DNA from: Sphingopyxis sp.
GTDB taxonomy: Bacteria > Pseudomonadota > Alphaproteobacteria > Sphingomonadales > Sphingomonadaceae
Assembly (NCBI GenBank): GCA_026125835.1
Contig: JAHCKJ010000121.1
Location: 1-6,653 of the forward strand
Reading direction: 5' to 3'
Length of the DNA stretch: 6,653 nt
Shown: in pieces, positions 1-5,353 of the stretch
Layout: each line of letters begins with the position of its first letter
Numbering within the stretch: the stretch's first letter is position 1
Position numbers and translations under genes: made by a program
The notes under the pieces: generated by a model
Told to the model about the DNA's origin: nothing
What the model saw: only the letters and a program-made list of their open reading frames with translations
The model's database searches: none

Positions 1-932
1 TTTTTGGCATCTTCCAACTGGTCGGAAACGGCCAAAGCGCGACCTATTTCTATCGTATCACCAATCGTGATTCGGCGGTTGGGCTAATGGCCAATCGCAA
101 TCATCATGCGCTATTGCTGGCATGTGCGATGCCGCTCATCGCATTGTGGATGTCGCATTGGCGCGGTCGTGCCCGATCCTTTGTCGGTTATCAGATCACC
201 GCCGGCGTGGCGCTGGCGCTGCTTTTTCCGTTGATCACACTGACGGGCAGCCGGGCCGGTCTGGTGCTTGGCGCGATCGGCTTCGTTGCCGCGCTTTGCC
301 TGTATCACGCCCCCGACTACGCGCGGACCCGTCGCGACGTCCGGGTGCTGCATATCGACGTCCGGTTCATCTGGACCGCGATGGTCGTTGGACTGCTCGG
401 TCTGTCGCTGCTGGCCGGACGTGCAACATCGTTCGACCGGTTGGTGTCGATGTCAAGTCAAGAGATCGATCGCGTGGCTTTGCTCCCTACGCTGTGGCGC
501 ATGGTCACCGATTATTTCCCGTTCGGATCCGGCGCGGGATCTTTCGTCCCGCTGTTCAAGATTGTCGAGCCGGAAGCGTTGCTGACCCCCAGCTATTACA
601 ACCACGCCCATAATGATTTTGTCGAAATTCTGATCGAGCATGGCATTTTCGGCGCAATCCTGATTATCGTGGCCGTGTTGGCCTGGGCCGGGGCAGCCTT
701 GTCGATCTGGCGCGCGGACGAGACGGCACGCCGCAGCTTTCGCTGGCGGGCCGGGGCGACGGGGTTGTGGATCGTCCTGCTTTGTGCTGTGGCCAGCATC
801 GTGGATTATCCGTTGCGCGTCCCGTCATTTCAGTTGCTGGTCGCGATCTGCGTTCTATGGATCATCAGATCGCTGCATCGCCCCGCTGCGGATGGAACGG
901 GCGATGTCGCTACTAGTTCTAGCCAGTTATAA
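1..932 (+). CDS. O-antigen ligase / Wzy-like polysaccharide polymerase, 5'-partial
   Basis: Polytopic inner-membrane protein of the O-antigen ligase/polymerase (Wzy_C, WaaL-like) family. In an exopolysaccharide locus it most likely joins undecaprenyl-linked repeat units on the periplasmic face. The reading frame is open to the left edge (first full codon at base 3), leaving 309 visible residues. The ATG at 87 is an internal methionine: the upstream codons continue the family pattern directly into the ANRNH motif (visible residues 30-34). Hydrophobic segments lie at about 35-50, 61-101, 121-139, 212-231 and 249-263. The family's conserved arginine is in TGSRAG (R84), and the histidine-rich loop motif HAHNDF is at 201-206, followed by the usual E-H-G-I-F-G turn into the next membrane helix. 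The protein ends at a TAA overlapping a TATAAT hexamer. A ligase using another acceptor cannot be excluded, but the downstream export genes favour a polymerase. The N-terminal membrane helices are missing from the window. Confidence 0.88.
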   Translation, partial: FGIFQLVGNGQSATYFYRITNRDSAVGLMANRNHHALLLACAMPLIALWMSHWRGRARSFVGYQITAGVALALLFPLITLTGSRAGLVLGAIGFVAALCLYHAPDYARTRRDVRVLHIDVRFIWTAMVVGLLGLSLLAGRATSFDRLVSMSSQEIDRVALLPTLWRMVTDYFPFGSGAGSFVPLFKIVEPEALLTPSYYNHAHNDFVEILIEHGIFGAILIIVAVLAWAGAALSIWRADETARRSFRWRAGATGLWIVLLCAVASIVDYPLRVPSFQLLVAICVLWIIRSLHRPAADGTGDVATSSSQL

Positions 933-946
933 TAACACCTGATAAT
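928..946 (+). promoter_or_regulatory. Possible -10 element upstream of the export genes
   Basis: A perfect TATAAT lies at 928-933, overlapping the stop codon of the polymerase gene, with a second AT-rich hexamer (GATAAT) at 941-946. It stands out in a GC-rich window and would place a transcript start about 50 bases before the export lipoprotein. No good -35 hexamer lies 16-18 bases upstream (905-910 reads TGTCGC). This is therefore a weak candidate for an internal promoter, and read-through from the polymerase gene is equally likely. Confidence 0.2.
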
Positions 947-982
947 TGCGACCGTCCGTCACATTCAATGCGGCGGGGTCGC

Positions 983-988
983 GAGGAG
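983..988 (+). promoter_or_regulatory. Ribosome binding site deciding the start of the export lipoprotein
   Basis: GAGGAG at 983-988 sits five bases before the ATG at 994. This supports 994 rather than the in-frame TTG at 946, which would add 16 residues in front of the lipoprotein signal peptide. Confidence 0.75.
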
Positions 989-993
989 TTTTC

Positions 994-1707
994 ATGCGCC
1001 GAACAATATTAGCCGCGGCACTCTTGATGGCACTCAGTGCCTGCGCCGGCCAAAAGGCACTTGGCGGCAGCCCCGGAATTTCCGTCGTCAGCGAAAGCAG
1101 CTTGCGCGCGCCCGACGGCAGTGCGGCCGAGGCCGCTGATCGCACCTATCGGGTCGGCCCCCGCGACCGGCTTCTCGTCGACGTGTTCGGGATCGAGGAG
1201 CTGAAGGCACGCGAATTCGAGACCGACGGTACAGGCCAGCTCGCTCTGCCGCTCGCCGGACGGGTCGAAGCCAACAACCTGACGCTTGCGCAGCTCGAAG
1301 GCGAAGTGGCGGCAAAGTTGAAGCAGGCGCATGTGCGGAACCCGCAGGTGAGCATCAACGTGATGGAAATCACCAGCCGAACGGTCACCGTCGACGGCAG
1401 TGTGCGCGAACCCGGACCCTATCCCGCGGTGTCCGACCTCACCCTGATGCGCCTCGTCGCCCGGGCAAAGGGCGTGACCGAATATGCAAAGCTGGACGAT
1501 GTGGTCGTCTTCCGCACTGTCGATGGCCAGCAGATGGTGGCCCTGTACAACCTCGGCGCGATCCGCCGCGGTGCGTACGACGATCCGCCTTTGTTTGCGG
1601 ATGACGTCGTCGTCGTCGGCGAGTCTCAGGGACGCCGCTTGTTCCAGAGCATCGTTCAGGCCGGCGCACTCGTGACCGCGCCTATCGTTGCCCTCCTGCA
1701 GAGGTGA
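994..1707 (+). CDS. Outer-membrane polysaccharide export lipoprotein (Wza/GumB-type, OPX family)
   Basis: A 237-residue periplasmic/outer-membrane lipoprotein that forms the exit channel or its adaptor for exopolysaccharide. The start at 994 is chosen for the strong ribosome binding site and because it gives a clean lipoprotein signal: R2-R3, a hydrophobic stretch, then lipobox L14-S15-A16-C17. The residue after the cysteine is Ala, not Asp, which fits outer-membrane sorting. The Poly_export domain runs from about 52 (Y-R-V-G-P-x-D) to 125, with the typical D-G-x-G-x-x-x-x-P-L-x-G core. One SLBB-like domain follows from about 131 (V-x-G-x-V-x-x-P-G-x-Y) to 205. The last 22 residues (216-237) are hydrophobic or amphipathic. 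It is far shorter than E. coli Wza (about 380 residues) and close to GumB in size, so it has one SLBB domain rather than several. Twelve bases separate it from the kinase gene, its natural partner. Confidence 0.92.
   Translation: MRRTILAAALLMALSACAGQKALGGSPGISVVSESSLRAPDGSAAEAADRTYRVGPRDRLLVDVFGIEELKAREFETDGTGQLALPLAGRVEANNLTLAQLEGEVAAKLKQAHVRNPQVSINVMEITSRTVTVDGSVREPGPYPAVSDLTLMRLVARAKGVTEYAKLDDVVVFRTVDGQQMVALYNLGAIRRGAYDDPPLFADDVVVVGESQGRRLFQSIVQAGALVTAPIVALLQR
1701..1707 (+). promoter_or_regulatory. Ribosome binding site embedded in the preceding stop codon
   Basis: GAGGTGA at 1701-1707 contains the TGA stop of the export lipoprotein and is the only plausible Shine-Dalgarno for the ATG at 1720. 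The spacing of 12 bases is longer than ideal. The arrangement suggests the kinase/co-polymerase is translated partly by coupling to the lipoprotein gene. Confidence 0.45.
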
Positions 1708-1719
1708 TCGGATCTTTTA

Positions 1720-3972
1720 ATGGCAAGCGCTAGCGTTCAGAATGGCTTCGAGCAGGTGCTGAATCCGGATAAACCGGACGCGGAAAGCAATGGGCACCGG
1801 GTGCCGATTTTGCTGCAGTACTGGAATATCTTCTGGCGGCGGCGGATCGTCGTCATCGGCGCTGTGGGACTCAGCCTGCTTGCCGGTGCGATCGCGACGG
1901 GCATGGCGACGCCGATCTACACCGCGGTAACAAAGATCGAGATATCGCGCGAGCAGGCGCGCGTCACGAACGTCGAAGGGCTCGAAAGCGAACGAGCCGG
2001 GCAGGCGCAGGAATTTTACTCGACACAATATGAGTTGCTCCGCTCGCGCACTCTGGCCGAACGTGTCGTTCGCAAGCTGGGTCTGGCCCGGTCGAACGAG
2101 TTTTTCGCGCTTCACGGGATTGATGTCGGTGGCGACGGGGCGACGGGCGCGCAGGTCGGCCTGTCACCGGCCGAAGCGAAAAACCGCGAACAACGCGCGG
2201 TCGCGCTGGTGCAGAGCAATGTCGACGTGCAACCGCTCCGTGGTTCGGCGCTGGTCTCGATTGGATATTCGAACCCCGATCCGGTCTGGTCGGCCAAGAT
2301 CGCCAATACCTGGGCGAGCGAATTTATCCAGAACAGTCTCGACCGCCGATTTGCATCGACCGCCGAAGCAAGGGCATTTCTCGAAAAGCGACTGGAAGAC
2401 CTTCGCCAGCGTCTCGATCAATCGGAACAGCAGCTCGTCAACTATGCCGTCAGCCGGAACATTATCTCGGTAAAGCAAGCACAGGGCGAGGGTGGCAACA
2501 ACCAGACGATCCAGACGCTGACCGGCGCCGATCTGGAGGCGCTGAACCAGCAACTTGCGGCCGCGACCGTCGATCGCATCAAGGCTCAGTCCAATATGGC
2601 GGCGCTCGCCAAGCGCCGCGATAACATGCAATCGGTCGACAACGCCGCCATCGGGCGGTTGCGCGAACGACGGGCGCAATTGAACGGCGAACTGGCGGCA
2701 CTGCTGGTGACCTTCGAACGCGACTATCCGCCCGCCCAGGCCATTCAAGAGCAGATTGACTCGATCGAACGGGCCATCAGTGTCGAGCAAAACCGGGTAA
2801 GCAGCGCGACCACGGGTGAATTCGAAGCCGCCCGCCAGCGCGAAAGCGAGCTGCGTTCGAAAGTCGATTCCTTGATCGACAAACTGACGACCGAGGAACG
2901 CAACGGGATTCAGTACGGGATCCTGAAGCGCGAAGTCGATACCAACCGCCAGCTTTATGAGGCGCTGTTGCAGCGTTACAAGGAGATCGGCATTGCGGGC
3001 GTCGGAGCGAATAACGTGTCGATCGTCGATACGGCGGTCCCGCCCGCGGCGCCTTCGTCGCCTAACCTTCTGATCAACCTCATCCTGGCGACGATCGCCG
3101 GCTTGGGCGTTGCCGGGCTACTCGTCCTGGTGCTCGAGAATATCGATCAGGGCATTCGTGACCCCGCAGTTGTCGAGCAAAAGCTGGGCGTGCCATTGCT
3201 GGGGGTCATTCCCGAAACATCGGCCGACGAACCGCTCGAAGATGTAGCGGATCCGAAATCGTTCGTGTCCGAAGCCTATATCACTGTGCTGTCCAACCTG
3301 GCGTTCTCGACCGACCACGGTGTCCCGCGCCTGTTCATGTTGACCAGTACCGGGCAGGCCGAAGGCAAATCGACCTCGGCGCTTGCCCTGGCCGCTGGTC
3401 TGACGCGCGCGGGCAAGAAGGTGGTTGTCGTCGATGCCGACATGCGTATTCCCACGATCGACAAGCGCATTGGCAAACGAGGCACTGACGGGCTCAGCAA
3501 TTATCTGGCCGGTGACGACAATCTCGATGCGATGATCCATCCGCTCGATTTCGGCAACCTGAGCGTGCTGCCGTCGGGACCGATCCCGCCGAGCGCGCCG
3601 GACCTGCTCAACGGCGAGCGCATGGCGATGCTGGTCAAGGAATTGCTCAAGCGGTTCGACCACGTCGTGATCGACGCCCCCCCGATCTTGGGTTTGGCCG
3701 ATACGACTTTAATCGCTCGCAACGTCGAGGGGGTGGTCTTTATTGCCGAAGCAGAGCGGGGCGCTATCCGTGCGATTTCCGACGCGATCGGCCGCCTGCG
3801 GACGTCGAAGGCTCGCGTATTCGGTCTTGTCCTGACCAAATATTCGGCGAGCCGCAGCGGTTTCGGCTATAACTATGGCTATAGCTATACCTATCGTTAC
3901 GGCGACGGGCGCGAGAACGAAGGCGAAGGCGAGGGCGATGTTCGGCCTGCTCGCCTCGGGCGAAGCGAATGA
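1720..3972 (+). CDS. Wzc-type polysaccharide co-polymerase with BY-family tyrosine autokinase domain
   Basis: A 750-residue inner-membrane protein that controls chain length and export of the polysaccharide through ATP-dependent autophosphorylation. Wzz-type domain: first membrane helix about 43-63, then a long periplasmic region with coiled-coil character (about 212-250 and 270-400), a GNVR-like end, a proline-rich motif (441-448) and the second membrane helix about 450-472. The cytoplasmic kinase has Walker A G-Q-A-E-G-K-S-T (545-552, K550), Walker A' V-V-V-D-A-D-M-R (569-576, D572 and D574) and Walker B V-V-I-D-A-P-P (649-655, D652). The tail holds seven tyrosines (708, 717, 719, 721, 723, 725, 727), the expected autophosphorylation cluster, followed by an acidic Gly-Glu stretch. 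Length matches fused Wzc (about 720). The usual E-x-x-R-x-x-R oligomerisation motif reads E518-A-Y-I-T-V-L, without either arginine. The next gene starts three bases after the stop. Confidence 0.95.
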   Translation: MASASVQNGFEQVLNPDKPDAESNGHRVPILLQYWNIFWRRRIVVIGAVGLSLLAGAIATGMATPIYTAVTKIEISREQARVTNVEGLESERAGQAQEFYSTQYELLRSRTLAERVVRKLGLARSNEFFALHGIDVGGDGATGAQVGLSPAEAKNREQRAVALVQSNVDVQPLRGSALVSIGYSNPDPVWSAKIANTWASEFIQNSLDRRFASTAEARAFLEKRLEDLRQRLDQSEQQLVNYAVSRNIISVKQAQGEGGNNQTIQTLTGADLEALNQQLAAATVDRIKAQSNMAALAKRRDNMQSVDNAAIGRLRERRAQLNGELAALLVTFERDYPPAQAIQEQIDSIERAISVEQNRVSSATTGEFEAARQRESELRSKVDSLIDKLTTEERNGIQYGILKREVDTNRQLYEALLQRYKEIGIAGVGANNVSIVDTAVPPAAPSSPNLLINLILATIAGLGVAGLLVLVLENIDQGIRDPAVVEQKLGVPLLGVIPETSADEPLEDVADPKSFVSEAYITVLSNLAFSTDHGVPRLFMLTSTGQAEGKSTSALALAAGLTRAGKKVVVVDADMRIPTIDKRIGKRGTDGLSNYLAGDDNLDAMIHPLDFGNLSVLPSGPIPPSAPDLLNGERMAMLVKELLKRFDHVVIDAPPILGLADTTLIARNVEGVVFIAEAERGAIRAISDAIGRLRTSKARVFGLVLTKYSASRSGFGYNYGYSYTYRYGDGRENEGEGEGDVRPARLGRSE
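3868..3900 (+). other. Alternating tyrosine cluster in the kinase tail
   Basis: Codons 717-727 of the kinase encode six tyrosines at every second position (Y-N-Y-G-Y-S-Y-T-Y-R-Y), five TAT and one TAC. This gives a six-base periodicity in the DNA. It is the likely trans-autophosphorylation substrate. Another six-base repeat, three copies of GARGGC encoding Gly-Glu, follows at 3919-3936. Confidence 0.8.
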
Positions 3973-3975
3973 TCC

Positions 3976-5253
3976 ATGGCGCGTAAAACTGGCCGTTCAT
4001 CGTCGCGTCTGGAAATCGACGCGGCGCGATTGAAAAAGATTGCGGTTGTTGGTGCCGCGTCGCTGCTGGCGGGAGCCATCGCTTTCTCGCAGGCGCTTTC
4101 GGGGCTGGACAGCAGTGGAACGAGTCCGGTTGTGCTGCCAGTGTTTCGCGACCCGGTTGCGCAACTAAACCTGGTTCGGGTCGGTCTGTCGGACGACAAG
4201 ACGCGGATCGAGGTTGCCAGTCCGCGGCACGCGGCCAGCATTGCACGGAACAGCTTGGCGCGTGCGCCGATCAATCCTGGAGCGATCTATATTTTCGCTT
4301 TGATTGCCAACGGCACGAATGAGCCGAAGAAGGCCGCGAGATACGCGCAGTTGATCGAGCAGTTGTCACGCCGTCATGTCGGCGGGCAGATGATGTTGGC
4401 CGATCAGGCGATGCGCGCCAAACGTCATAAAGCGGCAATCAGCCACATCGACCGCGCGCTGCGGACCAAGCCCGAGATCACGCCACAGGTGTTCCCGATT
4501 TTGGCTGAAGCATTGCGCTATCCTGATTTCCGGACCTATCTCGGCCAAAGCCTGGCCGGCTCCGTGCCGTGGCGCGACGCATTTTTTGCCTATGCCGCTG
4601 CGCAACCCTATGCGCAGTCGGGAACCGCCCAACTGATCCTGGAACTGCCTGGATTGAAGGATAGCGCCGACCTTAGGCTTGCCGTCCGTAGCCTGACGCT
4701 GGGACTCGGCAACAGCGGCCAGACTGACCTGCTTCGTCGACTTTACATGCACGTTCCCGCGGCGAGCGCCGGCCTCAAAGCGCCTGCCACCGCTGCGACG
4801 TTCCGCGACTTCGCGCTGGTCGAAGGCGCTCCGCCGATCGCTTGGGATGTTGGAGAGGATACGACCAACGGAGCACTGGTATCGGCGGGCAACAAGACGG
4901 GTTCGGTCAACATCACTGGTTGGGCGGAATCGGGCTATGGCGGCGTGGTCGCGACGAAATTTGTCTGGCTGTCGGCCGGGCGCTGGGCGTTGCGCTATAC
5001 GGGCAGCGGCGAGGCGGGCGGCGGCGGCGCGAGCGCAATCTGGGACGTCGGCTGCGTGACCGCGCGCGGTGTCACCCCGCTCACAACCTCGGCCGATATT
5101 TTTGCCGCCCGCGGTGCGCGGTCGCTCGGTTTCGCAGTGCCGACGACATGCCCCGTCGCACGTATCCAGCTGACCGTCCGCGGGGCCCAATCGGGCGGCT
5201 CTTCTCAAATTGATCTTAGCAACGTGCATCTGGTCCGAGCTCCGGCGGGCTGA
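3976..5253 (+). CDS. Membrane-anchored periplasmic protein of unknown function, TPR-like plus beta-rich domain
   Basis: I do not recognise this 425-residue protein. It begins with a basic cytoplasmic tail (residues 2-21, many Arg/Lys) and one hydrophobic helix at about 22-41 with no clear cleavage site, which suggests an N-terminally anchored protein facing the periplasm. Residues about 87-172 look like helical TPR-type repeats (A-x-x-Y-x-x-L-I and A-I-S-H-I-D-R-A-L patterns); the helical region seems to go on to about 270. From about 279 the sequence changes to short beta-prone, Gly/Thr/Trp-rich segments with W290, W316, W329 and W337. Two cysteines, C360 and C392, are the only ones visible and could form a disulfide. 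A glycan-binding jelly-roll-like fold is possible but is inference. The ATG at 3976 lies three bases after the kinase stop with no strong Shine-Dalgarno, so translation is probably coupled. Position implies a role in assembly or export beside the co-polymerase. Confidence 0.85.
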   Translation: MARKTGRSSSRLEIDAARLKKIAVVGAASLLAGAIAFSQALSGLDSSGTSPVVLPVFRDPVAQLNLVRVGLSDDKTRIEVASPRHAASIARNSLARAPINPGAIYIFALIANGTNEPKKAARYAQLIEQLSRRHVGGQMMLADQAMRAKRHKAAISHIDRALRTKPEITPQVFPILAEALRYPDFRTYLGQSLAGSVPWRDAFFAYAAAQPYAQSGTAQLILELPGLKDSADLRLAVRSLTLGLGNSGQTDLLRRLYMHVPAASAGLKAPATAATFRDFALVEGAPPIAWDVGEDTTNGALVSAGNKTGSVNITGWAESGYGGVVATKFVWLSAGRWALRYTGSGEAGGGGASAIWDVGCVTARGVTPLTTSADIFAARGARSLGFAVPTTCPVARIQLTVRGAQSGGSSQIDLSNVHLVRAPAG

Positions 5254-5263
5254 GCGATCGAAA

Positions 5264-5353
5264 ATGTCACAATGGAGTGCTCGACGGGAGACGATGACCA
5301 GTCACCGCGCCCATGCCGAAATCGCTGCCGAGCCGAAAGCAGCCAGCCGATGA
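5264..5353 (+). other. Possible 29-codon leader reading frame before the oxidase
   Basis: An ATG at 5264, ten bases after the previous stop, opens a 29-residue frame (beginning M-S-Q-W-S-A-R-R) whose TGA overlaps the oxidase start as ATGA at 5350-5353. Neither start has a clear Shine-Dalgarno. The peptide is Ala/Arg-rich without recognisable features, and its third-codon bases are not as GC-rich as those of neighbouring genes. It may be a coupling device or chance. The rest of the 96-base gap (5254-5349) shows no terminator or promoter that I can defend. Confidence 0.22.

Noticed and set aside
913..922. Paired CTAG tetramers near the end of the polymerase gene
   Set aside because: The CTAG-TT-CTAG arrangement is symmetric but too short for a terminator, with no G/C stem or T-run following.
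946..993. Upstream TTG start for the export lipoprotein
   Set aside because: It would put 16 polar residues before the signal peptide and lacks a ribosome binding site, whereas 994 has GAGGAG at good spacing.
1728..1735. Eight-base palindrome CGCTAGCG just after the kinase start codon
   Set aside because: Too short for a convincing operator or hairpin and single copy in the window; likely chance.
2164..2790. Reverse-strand open frame of 208 codons
   Set aside because: Lies wholly inside the kinase/co-polymerase gene, opposite its coiled-coil region; no motif and no plausible start signal.
3928..3955. GGCGAG / CTCGCC inverted repeat near the end of the kinase gene
   Set aside because: Six-base stem with a 16-base loop inside coding sequence of repetitive composition; no T-run, and the next gene starts at once, so a terminator is unlikely.
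4366..5229. Reverse-strand open frame of 287 codons
   Set aside because: Antisense to the anchored protein gene. Composition is Arg/Ala-rich without motifs, and the + frame fits the operon spacing and has a membrane anchor.
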